64,000 bases of DNA from Bacteriovorax sp. (GCA_028710485.1 JAQTTZ010000006.1:1-64000), one strand, 5' to 3'; positions 53,078 to 62,342 are shown, counted from the stretch's first letter. Notes: generated by a model from the letters alone, not told the origin. Numbers and translations: made by a program.

Positions 53078-54033
53078 TTGCTGTTTTGCTTTAAATTAAT
53101 CCAGGTCACTTCGTGTTTATTGCAAGAGAGATGGATAATTTTTGAGCCGGGAATCGCTTTTAATTTGAACATAGTTTCAAAATCAGTGGGTGCTTGAAAT
53201 TTAATGGTACAAGCGAAGTTATCCACTAAACCTGAATCGCGAAAACGCGTAACTAATTCTAAAAGTTTATCAGGGTAACAAATAATATCTGAAAAAAACC
53301 AATCAAGTTTTCCAATATGCTGAGGCCGAAGGCCAAAGGCACTCTCTTGTCTAAAATCAATGCGCGGTAGAGCGGCAACCCTTGGATCGAGAGGGGCCTT
53401 ATCAACACTTACGACATCGCATCCAATATTATGCAGAACCCAAGTCCATCCACCAGGACAGCTACCGACATCAATCACTCGCATCCCAGGCGTTGGCATA
53501 ATCTTATAGAGCGTAAAGAGTTCCCATAATTTTAAATAAGCGCGCGAAGGAGGATTGATTTTATCTTCGTTGAAATTAATTTCACCAAAAGGCAGTGGAC
53601 AATTAGTTCTATTGGAAACGAGCATCATGCTCTCTGATAACAGAGAGAAAACTCCTATCGGAGTCGTTGGAATTGGGTCGAGAAAATTATAGCGTTTGAT
53701 TTTAACCGAAGGTAATTTCTCTAGGATTAATTCAGCACGACGATGGTTATTTAGGGAGTAATGACTCCATCGATTGGCGCGTCCCCTTAAGAGTTCAGCG
53801 GCATTACCAATCGAGCTATAGCTGACTTTTTCAACATCATGCCAAGTGTCTTGCGCGAATACGACATCTTGGGCCTCTCCTTCGCACAGGATCAAGCGGC
53901 CATGAGTTTCAAGCATAGTAATGCCCAGCAAAGTTAACTCGACTTTTAAATCTGCTTCGAAATCGACTGGAGCTAAATAGCCCGTACATTTGCTTTGACC
54001 CATACTTATCAAAATTGATACCATAGGTGTCAT
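53074..54033 (-). CDS. RlmM-like 2'-O-ribose RNA methyltransferase
   Basis: A 319-residue protein with a C-terminal Rossmann methylase: MRVIDVGSCPGGWTWVLHN (motif I), SVDKAPLDPRVAAL, and ACTIKFQAPTDFETMFKLK, with Asp and Lys of the ribose methylase set. The overall arrangement matches RlmM (2'-O-methylation of C2498 in 23S rRNA), with an N-terminal domain of about 150 residues. Its possible start codons lie within 40 bases of the start of the divergent TrmH gene (first ATG 54033), leaving almost no room for separate promoters. A shorter start at 54003 is possible. Confidence 0.85.
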   Translation of the reverse strand: MTPMVSILISMGQSKCTGYLAPVDFEADLKVELTLLGITMLETHGRLILCEGEAQDVVFAQDTWHDVEKVSYSSIGNAAELLRGRANRWSHYSLNNHRRAELILEKLPSVKIKRYNFLDPIPTTPIGVFSLLSESMMLVSNRTNCPLPFGEINFNEDKINPPSRAYLKLWELFTLYKIMPTPGMRVIDVGSCPGGWTWVLHNIGCDVVSVDKAPLDPRVAALPRIDFRQESAFGLRPQHIGKLDWFFSDIICYPDKLLELVTRFRDSGLVDNFACTIKFQAPTDFETMFKLKAIPGSKIIHLSCNKHEVTWINLKQNSK

Positions 54034-54034
54034 T

Positions 54035-54781
54035 ATGAGTAAAAAGTTTAATCGCGAAAGTGAAACAAAAATCTATGGTGAAAACGCCTGCTTGGCCCTT
54101 TTTAAGAAGCGGCCGGAAGATATTATTCAACTTTTTTTGACTAAAGAGAAATTGAAAACTTTTTCCCATATCACCAAGTACTGTGCTCAAAATAAAAAAG
54201 CATATCATATCGTGACTCGCGAAGAGTTAGAACAAATGACTAAGGCCACTCATCACGAAGATGTGTGCATGCTGATTAGAAAAGAATCCAATCGCACTTT
54301 AGAGCAATACCTGCAAACCAAACCCACGAGTTCATTGTTAATAGCTCTTGAAAATGTTTCCAACCCTCATAATGTCGGGGCCATTCTACGAAGTGCTGCT
54401 CACTTTGGAGTAAATGGACTCATTCTGCCTGAAGCGAAGGCTGCGACTACTGCGGCAGCAGTTAGAACTTCTGAAGGCGGATCTGAATACGTTGATATTT
54501 ATGAAGCGAGCGATTTTAAAAAAACCATCGCTCTTCTAAAGAAAAATGGATACCAAATTTTAACGACCTCTTCCCACGCTAAAAAAAGTTTATATGAATT
54601 AAAATGGGAGAAAAAAGTCGTGATCCTTTTCGGCGAAGAAGCCGAAGGACTCTCAAAAGACACTCTCACTTTAGGCGATACAATAAAAATCCCAGGAACA
54701 GATAATATTGAAAGCTTGAATGTTTCAGTCGCGGCGGCTGTTATTCTTTCAGATTATTATCAAAAGGTTCAAAAGAAATAG
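54035..54781 (+). CDS. TrmH/SpoU-family RNA 2'-O-methyltransferase
   Basis: A 248-residue methyltransferase with an N-terminal substrate-binding domain (KIYGENACLALFKKRPEDII) and a SPOUT core: ENVSNPHNVGAILRSAAHFG, VVILFGEEAEGLS and IKIPGTDNIESLNVSVAAAV, the three signature motifs of RlmB/TrmH enzymes. It methylates a ribose in rRNA or tRNA; the RlmB-like pattern points to 23S G2251 (inference). It heads a group with gpmI and pfkA; the gap to gpmI is eight bases. Confidence 0.9.
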   Translation: MSKKFNRESETKIYGENACLALFKKRPEDIIQLFLTKEKLKTFSHITKYCAQNKKAYHIVTREELEQMTKATHHEDVCMLIRKESNRTLEQYLQTKPTSSLLIALENVSNPHNVGAILRSAAHFGVNGLILPEAKAATTAAAVRTSEGGSEYVDIYEASDFKKTIALLKKNGYQILTTSSHAKKSLYELKWEKKVVILFGEEAEGLSKDTLTLGDTIKIPGTDNIESLNVSVAAAVILSDYYQKVQKK

Positions 54782-54789
54782 GAAGACAA

Positions 54790-56322
54790 ATGAAATCACT
54801 CTACGCCATAAATAAAAGAGTTCTACTTGTTATTCTCGATGGCTTTGGAATTAATCCCAAAGATAATAAGAATGCTATTCTTCACGCCAAAAAACCAAAT
54901 ATCGATTTTCTGTTTGAACACTACCCGATGACTACCATTGAAGCTGGTGGTTTACTGGTTGGTCTTCCTAAAGGAGTCGCTGGAAATTCTGAAGTCGGAC
55001 ATATGAATTTAGGTGCTGGAAAATCTGTGCGCCAGGATTTAGTTCGGATCAATGAAGCCATTGAAAATAACTCTTTGAAGGATATGCCTGAACTAAACAA
55101 ACTTATTGCTTACGCGAAATCTCATTCAAATCGCATTCACCTGATGGGACTTCTCTCTGATGGTGGAGTTCACTCACATATAAATCATTTAAAAGAATTA
55201 ATTAAAATTTTATCTCGTGAAGGTATCGAGTTATGCCTGCACGCTTTCATGGACGGAAGAGATACTCCTCGAGATGTCGGGGTGAAATTCGTGGAAGAGA
55301 TGGTCCAGATAAAAGAAATAAAATTTGCGTCGATACAAGGCCGATCAATCGGAATGGATCGCGATCGCCGTTGGAATAAAATTAAAGAATGTTATGAAAC
55401 TATTATTGGAAGAGGGAAAACGACAACTCTTTCAGCGCCAGAATATATTCAAAGCGAATACAAAGAAGATCGTTATGATGAATTCATAACACCTGCTTTG
55501 CTTGATAAAAACCTCGCCATAAAATCAGACGATGCGGTTTTCTTCTTTAACTACCGTCCTGATAGAGCAATCGAAATAACTTTGGCGCTCACTGATCCAA
55601 AATTTGATGAATTTGAAACTCCTATCCGTCCTGGATATTTTCTTTGCATGACTCCTTACGTGCAAGAAAATGTCGATCTTCCTATTTTATTTGATAAGGA
55701 AAAACTTCGCGGAACCCTGTCTGAATACATATCTAAGAGTGGATTAAAACAATTTAAAATTGCTGAAACAGAAAAATACGCACACGTGACTTACTTCTTT
55801 AATGGAGGAGAAAAAACTCCTTTTCCTGGAGAAGAGCAGGTTTTAATTCCTTCCAATCGTGAAATTGCGACCTATGATGAAAAACCAGAGATGAGTGCTC
55901 CTCAGGTGTTGGCCAGACTGGAAAAAGCACTTGCAGATCATACAATTAATTTTTATGCTGTAAACTTCGCGAATTCAGATATGGTTGGTCACACTGGAAA
56001 TTTTGAAGCCGCGGTAAAGGCGATTGAAGTTCTCGATGAATGTGTCGGACAATTAATGAAAAAATGCGAAGCTGAGAAAGTTACAATGCTAGTGACGGCC
56101 GATCATGGAAATTCAGATCAAATGGTTTACGACAATGGAGATATCCACACATCTCACACTGAAGCCCCTGTACCATTTGCAGTTTTCGATCCTGACTTAA
56201 AAGATGAAAAATTAGAATTGAACGAAGGCCCTTTTGCTTTAAAAGACGTGGCCCCTACTGTTCTTAATATTATGGGACTTCCGAAAGCCGATAATTTCGA
56301 AGGTATGAGCATTTTTAAATAG
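54790..56322 (+). CDS. gpmI: 2,3-bisphosphoglycerate-independent phosphoglycerate mutase
   Basis: A 510-residue enzyme interconverting 3- and 2-phosphoglycerate. Manganese-binding and catalytic features: LVILDGFGIN near the N-terminus, GNSEVGHMNLGAG (catalytic Ser), MDGRDTPRDVG, GRSIGMDRDRRW, YRPDRAIE, and the C-terminal NSDMVGHTGN and VTADHGNSDQM. Full length and canonical. It lies between the RNA methylase and pfkA with short gaps (8 bases), so all three are likely co-transcribed. Confidence 0.97.
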   Translation: MKSLYAINKRVLLVILDGFGINPKDNKNAILHAKKPNIDFLFEHYPMTTIEAGGLLVGLPKGVAGNSEVGHMNLGAGKSVRQDLVRINEAIENNSLKDMPELNKLIAYAKSHSNRIHLMGLLSDGGVHSHINHLKELIKILSREGIELCLHAFMDGRDTPRDVGVKFVEEMVQIKEIKFASIQGRSIGMDRDRRWNKIKECYETIIGRGKTTTLSAPEYIQSEYKEDRYDEFITPALLDKNLAIKSDDAVFFFNYRPDRAIEITLALTDPKFDEFETPIRPGYFLCMTPYVQENVDLPILFDKEKLRGTLSEYISKSGLKQFKIAETEKYAHVTYFFNGGEKTPFPGEEQVLIPSNREIATYDEKPEMSAPQVLARLEKALADHTINFYAVNFANSDMVGHTGNFEAAVKAIEVLDECVGQLMKKCEAEKVTMLVTADHGNSDQMVYDNGDIHTSHTEAPVPFAVFDPDLKDEKLELNEGPFALKDVAPTVLNIMGLPKADNFEGMSIFK

Positions 56323-56330
56323 GAAAATAT

Positions 56331-57308
56331 ATGAGTAAGTTAAAACGTATTGCTGTTTTATGTAGTGGTGGAGATAGCCCTGGAATGAACAGTGCCATTC
56401 GGGCCGTTGTTCGTACCGGTATTGGCGCTGGCCTTGAAGTTTTCGGCGTCCAAAAAGGCTATGCTGGTCTTTTAGAAGGAAATATACGTCAACTTGATGT
56501 CTCATCTGTCGGTAATATTCTTCAACACGGAGGAACGATGCTCCAGACTTCCCGTTGTGCTGAGTTCATTACACCGGAAGGAAGAAGAGAAGCGGCTAAT
56601 TTACTTAAAAGAAAAAAAATTGATGCTCTGATCGTCATTGGTGGAGATGGATCTTTTAACGGGGCCATGAAACTGCATGACGAACACCAAATTCCGGTTG
56701 TAGGCATTCCCGGAACAATTGATAACGATATCGATGGAACAGATTACACTATTGGATTTGATACTGCTGTTCAAAATGCAGTAGATGCCGTCGATAAACT
56801 CCGCGACACCGCCAACTCGCACGGAAGAACTTTTATCGTCGAAGTCATGGGGCGTCGCTCACCTGCAATCGCCCTTAAAGTTGGAATTTGTACGGGAGCA
56901 GAAAACGTTGTGCTTCCGACTGCTACTATTGACTACGATAAAATTGCGGCCGATATTGACCGCGGTATTAAGCGTGGAAAAACTTCTTCAATTATTATTG
57001 CCTCTGAAGGTGAAGTTGAAGGAGTTGGGTATACGATTAGAAATAATTTGAAAGATAAATTTAAACTTGAAGCTCACGTCTGCATTTTGGGACATATTCA
57101 ACGCGGTGGAAATCCAACACCAACTGATCGATTGATTGCTTCTCAAATGGGCAATTTTGCAGTTCAGGCCTTACTGGCCGGAGAATTGTCATCTGCTACT
57201 GTTTTTCTTCAAGGAAAAGTAACCCTTTCACCATTAAAAAATTGTTTAAGAAAGAAAAATGAATTTGACTTGGGCGACGTTCAACTTTTAACGACTCTCT
57301 CAATTTAA
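56331..57308 (+). CDS. pfkA: ATP-dependent 6-phosphofructokinase
   Basis: A 325-residue PfkA-type enzyme that phosphorylates fructose-6-phosphate. Motifs: IAVLCSGGDSPGMNSAIRAV (ATP loop), IGGDGSFNGAM (Gly pattern of ATP-PFK), PGTIDNDIDGTDYTIGF (catalytic Asp; PGTIDND rather than the PPi-type PKTIDND), and VEVMGRRSPAIAL. So an ATP-dependent enzyme is expected. Follows gpmI by eight bases; glycolytic flux control is normal for the family. Confidence 0.96.
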   Translation: MSKLKRIAVLCSGGDSPGMNSAIRAVVRTGIGAGLEVFGVQKGYAGLLEGNIRQLDVSSVGNILQHGGTMLQTSRCAEFITPEGRREAANLLKRKKIDALIVIGGDGSFNGAMKLHDEHQIPVVGIPGTIDNDIDGTDYTIGFDTAVQNAVDAVDKLRDTANSHGRTFIVEVMGRRSPAIALKVGICTGAENVVLPTATIDYDKIAADIDRGIKRGKTSSIIIASEGEVEGVGYTIRNNLKDKFKLEAHVCILGHIQRGGNPTPTDRLIASQMGNFAVQALLAGELSSATVFLQGKVTLSPLKNCLRKKNEFDLGDVQLLTTLSI

Positions 57309-57312
57309 AAAA

Positions 57313-57654
57313 TTATTCGCAAATGCTTAAGCAGTCTAGTGTCTGAAATGAACTCTTACAAAAAGTAAGGCAAGTATCGAACCCTTCACTCAGGCACTGA
57401 CTATTAGAGCGTTTAAAATTAGGCCAGACCTGATTCAGGCATTCTTCAACAGAGTTGTTGATATTTGATTTACAGTAATCGAATTTTGCTTTTAAGTTTT
57501 TTACTGGAAGCTTGCAAGTTGCGTTGTCTCCGCCACAACTAACTGTCGTGGTAGAGTTTGCTTGCAAAGTGATTGTATCACCTACATTTAAATTAATGGC
57601 CGTTGCATGAAGAAGTGTTGATGAGAAAAAAGTCAGCGCCAGTAAATATTTCAT
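57313..57654 (-). CDS. Small exported Cys-rich protein
   Basis: A 113-residue protein with a signal peptide (residues 1-19, ending LHATA). The mature part begins LNVGDTITLQANSTTTVSCG and holds nine cysteines (for example VSC, ATC, DYC, EEC, SQC, DTC, TFC, LDC, SIC), suggesting several disulfides in the periplasm or outside. No domain is recognised. It converges with pfkA four bases away. Confidence 0.75.
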   Translation of the reverse strand: MKYLLALTFFSSTLLHATAINLNVGDTITLQANSTTTVSCGGDNATCKLPVKNLKAKFDYCKSNINNSVEECLNQVWPNFKRSNSQCLSEGFDTCLTFCKSSFQTLDCLSICE

Positions 57655-57743
57655 ATGAACTCCTTTTAGTAAAATTCGTTTAATTTAGATTAGCAGGAGT
57701 AATACCTCTGTCTCAACTTATTCGTAGTTTGCCTGGCATCAAG

Positions 57744-58271
57744 TTATGAATTGTTATGTAGCAATGACTCCATCAACCCTTCAATCGGCAAATGGTAATA
57801 ATCTTCATAAACTTTCATATTGTTGGGCGCAATCACTTTCAACGACTGTGGTTCATTCAATTTAAATAAATCCCAAAGATCAATTTGCTGATTCTCCGTA
57901 AGTTCCAGTGAAGTAACCTCACCTTCCACCGAAATTTTTCCTGATGCAAAGCAATCTTCTAGGGCCTGCAAAGGTAAATGACCAGTTAGACTCCAAAGCA
58001 TCAGAAGCAGTGGTAACTCCAAATAACGATACTCTTCATCTTTAAATTTTTTTCCCTCCAACTCTCCTTCAACACAAAGGACAAATCTCTTTAGTGGAAA
58101 TTTCAGTTTATTTTTACGAGAAAGATAAACAAATTTCTCTTTCATTGTTCTGGAATATTTTCCGACTCCAACAATCTCAATTCCGGGAATTCCGTTGGAG
58201 GCATAGCCAAAAATATCTACCGGACAATACTGTCCAGCGTAAGGATAAAGACTTTTCGTTCGCATGTTCAT
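57744..58271 (-). CDS. Stand-alone ComM N-terminal-domain-like protein
   Basis: A 175-residue protein. The chosen ATG at 58269-58271 has a perfect GGAGG five bases upstream. Residues about 10-110 follow the N-terminal domain of ComM/YifB: GYASNGIPGIEIVGVG, then KEKFVYLSRKNKLKFPLKR, then ELPLLLMLWSLTGHLP and SGKISVEGEV. The AAA+ magnesium-chelatase-like ATPase and the C-terminal domain that normally follow are absent; the rest has no known motif. The function of such a free domain is unknown. Confidence 0.7.
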   Translation of the reverse strand: MNMRTKSLYPYAGQYCPVDIFGYASNGIPGIEIVGVGKYSRTMKEKFVYLSRKNKLKFPLKRFVLCVEGELEGKKFKDEEYRYLELPLLLMLWSLTGHLPLQALEDCFASGKISVEGEVTSLELTENQQIDLWDLFKLNEPQSLKVIAPNNMKVYEDYYHLPIEGLMESLLHNNS

Positions 58272-58412
58272 GGGGACCTCCAATGCCCTTAATGCAGTAT
58301 TTGTGAAAGATGATAAACATTAGCTCCTCAAATATAAAAAAGACTTGCTCCCACGAAAGCAATTTCTGACAATAGGGCAATCATTTATATACTGATAACG
58401 GAGATTTTTTAT

Positions 58413-59843
58413 ATGGGTCAGGAATTACATCAATACAGAACTGAACACGACCTCCTGGGAGAGAAGGCTATTCCTTATGGTGCTTACTATGGAATCCATA
58501 CTCTTCGTGCGATGGAAAACTTCAAAATCTCACACTCAAAAATTAGCCATAATACTTTGATGGTGAAGGCCTTAGCTCTAACCAAAAAAGCATGTGCCAT
58601 GGCCAATGGTGAAATCGGAACTATTGATAAAGAAGTGGCTGCAGTAATTGTCCGCGCCTGTGATGAAATAATTATAAAAAATCGCTGCCTTGATCAATTT
58701 CCGATTGATACTTTCCAAGGCGGAGCGGGCACTTCGGTCAATATGAACGCCAACGAAGTTATCGCTAATTTAGCACTAGAACTTCTTGGTGAGGAAAAAG
58801 GAAATTATAATATTGTTCACCCTAACGATCATGTGAATAAATGCCAGTCGACAAACGATGCTTATCCAACCGCATTTAGAGTGGCCCTCTTTAGCCATTT
58901 ATTGGAACTTTTATCAGCACTGGAATTATTAAAAGAATCATTTGAAAAAAAATCAATTGAGTTTAAAAGTATTTTAAAAATGGGACGCACTCAACTTCAA
59001 GATGCAGTACCAATGTCTCTTGGACAAGAATTTAATGCTTACGCCACTCTGGTAAAAGAAGACATTAAGCTTCTCTCTTCTATAAAAAATTTAGTTCTTG
59101 AAGTAAATTTAGGGGCTACAGCAATTGGAACCGGTATCAATACTCCGGACGATTACGCTCCTTTAGCTGTGCAAAAGCTTCGAGAGGTCACAGGTTACGA
59201 ATTTACTCTCTCTGAAGATTTGATTGAAGCGACTTCTGATTGTGGCGCTTACGTTATGATCTCTGGCGCGCTCAAGCGCACGGCCGTAAAGCTTTCTAAA
59301 ATTTGTAATGATCTTCGCTTGCTTTCTTCAGGGCCAAGAGCTGGTCTCAAAGAAATTAATCTTCCTGAACTTCAGGCCGGCTCAAGTATTATGCCCGCAA
59401 AAGTTAATCCAGTTATCCCAGAAGTTGTGAATCAAGTTTGTTTCAAAATAATTGGAAATGACCTAACTATTACGATGGCGGCAGAAGCCGGACAACTTCA
59501 ATTAAATGTGATGGAACCAGTGATTGCTTCTTCATTATTTGAATCAGTAAATCTTCTAAAAAATGCTTGTCACACTCTGCAGTCAAAATGCATTGATGGC
59601 ATTACCGCAAATCCTGCAATCTGCCTGAAAAATGTTATGAACAGTATTGCGATCGTTACATTTCTCGATCCTATATTAGGCCACGAGGTGTGTGATCAGA
59701 TTGGAAAAATTTGTGCAAAAAGTGGAAAAAATGTTTCGGAAGTGGCACTCGAAAAAGGGCTAGTCACTCAAGAGCAATTAGATAAAATATTTTCGATAGA
59801 AAATATGCTCAATCCCAAATACTTAGGAAAAAAGCACTTCTAA
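58413..59843 (+). CDS. aspA: Aspartate ammonia-lyase
   Basis: A 476-residue enzyme releasing ammonia from aspartate to give fumarate. It has the N-terminal [37 protein letters not shown], the substrate region [20 protein letters not shown] and the fumarase/aspartase signature [15 protein letters not shown], with Ser/Lys at the active loop. AspA rather than fumarase is favoured by this signature variant and the HTLRAMENF block. The stop codon lies inside the terminator stem shared with the next gene. Confidence 0.95.
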   Translation: MGQELHQYRTEHDLLGEKAIPYGAYYGIHTLRAMENFKISHSKISHNTLMVKALALTKKACAMANGEIGTIDKEVAAVIVRACDEIIIKNRCLDQFPIDTFQGGAGTSVNMNANEVIANLALELLGEEKGNYNIVHPNDHVNKCQSTNDAYPTAFRVALFSHLLELLSALELLKESFEKKSIEFKSILKMGRTQLQDAVPMSLGQEFNAYATLVKEDIKLLSSIKNLVLEVNLGATAIGTGINTPDDYAPLAVQKLREVTGYEFTLSEDLIEATSDCGAYVMISGALKRTAVKLSKICNDLRLLSSGPRAGLKEINLPELQAGSSIMPAKVNPVIPEVVNQVCFKIIGNDLTITMAAEAGQLQLNVMEPVIASSLFESVNLLKNACHTLQSKCIDGITANPAICLKNVMNSIAIVTFLDPILGHEVCDQIGKICAKSGKNVSEVALEKGLVTQEQLDKIFSIENMLNPKYLGKKHF

Positions 59844-59913
59844 AAGGTTCCTCCTAAAAGGTTCCAGGAGACTTCTTGAAAAGAAGTCTCCTGGAACCTT
59901 TTAGGAACCTTTT
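59842..59913. terminator. Large bidirectional terminator spanning both stop codons
   Basis: A 33-bp stem in three blocks (10, 17 and 6 bp) with a 3-base loop (59878-59880) and one 3-base bulge (59852-59854). The stem repeats AAAAGGTTCC twice in each arm. The aspA stop (59841-59843) and the stop of the FecR-type gene (59912-59914) lie at its two ends, so both convergent genes end in the same hairpin. The outer A-T pairs give U-tracts in both directions. Confidence 0.88.
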
Positions 59914-60505
59914 AGAGAACGCCCATGTCTTTAAATACAATGTTGGTCATATTGATCATACTTTTTGCAGCGACAGTGGCCTTAAGTTCACTCTTAGGAG
60001 TTGCCAAGCTCAGGTCTTCATCTTTATTAACGTTCACTTCACCTGTTGCCGATTTTGCAGAAACAACTCCTTCGCAAACACAAAGATAAGATTGTTTTTT
60101 TGTTTCTTCGATCATGAAGCGAGTTCCCCGAACAGCAAATGAAACTCTTTTAGTTTTAACATCAAAAGTTTCATTTTGAGTCAGAGGCTTGATGGCAGAA
60201 TAAAGCTTGCCTCTTAAAAGATTAAAAAGGGTATTTTTTGGATTTAAGGTTTCAACTTTTACTGTTGCACCAGTGAAGCGCACGAGATGGCCGTTTTGAA
60301 ATTTTACTTCGACGTAGTCACCAGATTTTGGAATTGTTAATTCCATTCTTTCTGCGATCTCTGCGCCAACTTTAATTTGTTCTTTATTAATAAAAGCCTT
60401 TCCATGAATTTTTGAAACATTGGCAACGGCCATAAATTCAGCATGAGCAGCTGAGATTAGAGCTAGCGTTAAAAAAATCGAAGCAAGTAGTGTTTTAAAT
60501 TTCAT
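59912..60505 (-). CDS. FecR-domain exported protein
   Basis: A 197-residue protein with a signal peptide (residues 1-22, ending SAAHA). The FecR-like domain reads ISAAHAEFMAVANVSKIHGK, then KVGAEIAERMELTIPKSGDY, VEVKFQNGHLVRFTGATVKV and FAVRGTRFMIEETKKQSYLC. FecR proteins usually control a sigma factor, but no sigma gene is here; periplasmic FecR-type domains are also found in other contexts. It overlaps the neighbouring exported protein by 11 bases, suggesting a paired function. Confidence 0.85.
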   Translation of the reverse strand: MKFKTLLASIFLTLALISAAHAEFMAVANVSKIHGKAFINKEQIKVGAEIAERMELTIPKSGDYVEVKFQNGHLVRFTGATVKVETLNPKNTLFNLLRGKLYSAIKPLTQNETFDVKTKRVSFAVRGTRFMIEETKKQSYLCVCEGVVSAKSATGEVNVNKDEDLSLATPKSELKATVAAKSMINMTNIVFKDMGVL

Positions 60506-60971
60506 TGAGACTCTCCCCTATATGTTTTGAAAAATAGCAGTTTAAATTTTTTTCGAGCATTGAAAAGTGAGCAATCTCTAAACGATTGGCGTATATTTTT
60601 CCAAGTTCTTCACATCCTTTTTTTGGATTGAAGCAGTATTTTAAATCCCGCTGATCGCAAGACACGCTCAGCATAATACTTTCACTCATCTCACAGACGA
60701 CTTTCTTTTTAGCCAGATCGACATATCCTCTGGTTAATATTTTTTCCAAAGGAAATTGTTTGAGACAAAAATCAATCAGGTGATATGACTTATTCAAGCA
60801 TTCAATTTCTATTAATGATTTCAAAGAAATCAATACAGCATTTTTGGCACCCATAAGATCACAGACCTCGGCGTAGGAAAATTCTTTATATTGAGGCATG
60901 CTGATTTCGTGCTTTAGAACCTCAGCTTGAAGATTAGAAAACAATAATAGAAGTGATACTGGTAGTGACAT
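60495..60971 (-). CDS. Exported Cys-containing protein of unknown function
   Basis: A 158-residue protein with a signal peptide (residues 1-16, SLPVSLLLLFSNLQA). The mature part has nine cysteines (for example VCDLMG, ECLN, DFCLKQF, VVCEMSE, SCDQRDLKYCF, GCEELG and NCYF). No domain is recognised. It overlaps the FecR-domain gene, with which it is co-transcribed. Confidence 0.75.
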   Translation of the reverse strand: MSLPVSLLLLFSNLQAEVLKHEISMPQYKEFSYAEVCDLMGAKNAVLISLKSLIEIECLNKSYHLIDFCLKQFPLEKILTRGYVDLAKKKVVCEMSESIMLSVSCDQRDLKYCFNPKKGCEELGKIYANRLEIAHFSMLEKNLNCYFSKHIGESLNEI

Positions 60972-61024
60972 ATAAAAAAAATTGTAACAATAATTTTTCC
61001 CACCGTCATAGAATTTCTGGTGAT

Positions 61025-61054
61025 AAAAAAGGCTGCAATAAAGCAGCCTTTTTT
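61025..61054 (-). terminator. Rho-independent terminator after the glutamate dehydrogenase gene
   Basis: A 12-bp perfect stem AAAAAAGGCTGC / GCAGCCTTTTTT with a 6-base loop lies 29 bases after the stop codon. The A/T runs provide U-tracts in both directions. Confidence 0.9.
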
Positions 61055-61082
61055 AAAAATTGTGAAAAATGATAACGTTAAA

Positions 61083-62342
61083 CTATGATGGCCAAAGACC
61101 TCTAAGTTTCATCGCTTTTTCTAAGCGACGAATCGCTGCCACAAGGGCTGCACTCTTCATGTTTGTATTGAATTCTTTTGAAGTAGCGTAAACATTTTCA
61201 AAAGCGTTCTTCATAATCGAATGAAGTTTGCTATTAACTTCATCTAGATCCCAGAAGAAACTTTGCAGTCCTTGTACCCATTCAAAATAAGAGACAATAA
61301 CCCCACCAGAGTTACAGAGAATGTCTGGAATAAGGAAAGATCCATTTGCAGTAACAATATCAATGGCCTCTTTTGTAAGAGGACCGTTCGCACCTTCAGC
61401 AATGATTCTCGCTTTTACCGTGTGTGCATTTTTTTCTGTAATAACACCGTCAATCGCAGCTGGAATTAAAACATCTACTTTAAGAGCAAAAAGTTCATCA
61501 TTAGTTATATGTTGTGTTCCTGGCATTCCTTTAAGAACTTTATTTTCTTTTACCCATCTCTCACATTTTTCAATATCGAGACCTTTTGGATCGTAAACTC
61601 CTCCAGAAATATCTGAGACTGCTACAATTTTTGCTCCTTGAGCACTTAAATCATAAGCAGCAGGAATCCCAACTTTACCAAAACCGTGAATCGCTACAGT
61701 TGTATTTTGGTCAATAGTCATACCGATTTTTTCAGCAGCGAAGTTTACACAGAATGCAACTCCTTTACCTGTTGATTCAGCTCTACCTAGTGATCCACCA
61801 AGATCAATTGGTTTACCTGTAACGACAGCGCCGTCAGTGTAACCTTTGATTTGTGAATAAGTATCCATGAACCAAGCCATAGTTTGAGAATCCGTTCCAA
61901 TATCTGGAGCTGGAATATCAATATGAGGCCCAATGATCATGTTAATTTCTGTCGCGTATCTTCTCGTTAGGGCCTGAAGCTCTTGGCGAGAAAGATGAGT
62001 TGGATCAACGCAAATACCACCCTTTGCTCCACCGTAAGGAAGACCAACAAGAGCGCATTTAAAAGTCATCAACATTGCTAATCCTGCAGTCTCTGAAAGA
62101 TCGACACCTGGATGGTAGCGAATTCCTCCTTTACCTGGCCCAAGAGTTAAATTGTGTTGAACTCTGTATCCGATAAAAGTTTTTACCGTTCCGTCATCAA
62201 GACGGATAGGAACTGAAACTTGTAGTGCGCGTTTTGGATATTTTAATCTCTCAGCAACGTTTGGGTCGAGACCCATAATTTTACTAGCGTCTTCCAATTG
62301 CTTAATAGCATCTTGGAATAAAAGACTGTCAAACAGACTCAT
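61083..62342 (-). CDS. Glutamate dehydrogenase (Glu/Leu dehydrogenase family)
   Basis: A 419-residue enzyme oxidising glutamate to 2-oxoglutarate and ammonia. The chosen start (ATG 62340-62342) has a strong GGAGG six bases upstream; an ATG six codons earlier lacks this. Motifs: GPGKGGIRYHPGVDLSETAG, PYGGAKGGICVDP (catalytic Lys), DIPAPDIGTDSQTMAWF and the NAD-binding VAIHGFGKVG. It resembles NAD-linked GudB/RocG forms. With AspA, it suits growth on amino acids. Confidence 0.95.
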   Translation of the reverse strand: MSLFDSLLFQDAIKQLEDASKIMGLDPNVAERLKYPKRALQVSVPIRLDDGTVKTFIGYRVQHNLTLGPGKGGIRYHPGVDLSETAGLAMLMTFKCALVGLPYGGAKGGICVDPTHLSRQELQALTRRYATEINMIIGPHIDIPAPDIGTDSQTMAWFMDTYSQIKGYTDGAVVTGKPIDLGGSLGRAESTGKGVAFCVNFAAEKIGMTIDQNTTVAIHGFGKVGIPAAYDLSAQGAKIVAVSDISGGVYDPKGLDIEKCERWVKENKVLKGMPGTQHITNDELFALKVDVLIPAAIDGVITEKNAHTVKARIIAEGANGPLTKEAIDIVTANGSFLIPDILCNSGGVIVSYFEWVQGLQSFFWDLDEVNSKLHSIMKNAFENVYATSKEFNTNMKSAALVAAIRRLEKAMKLRGLWPS

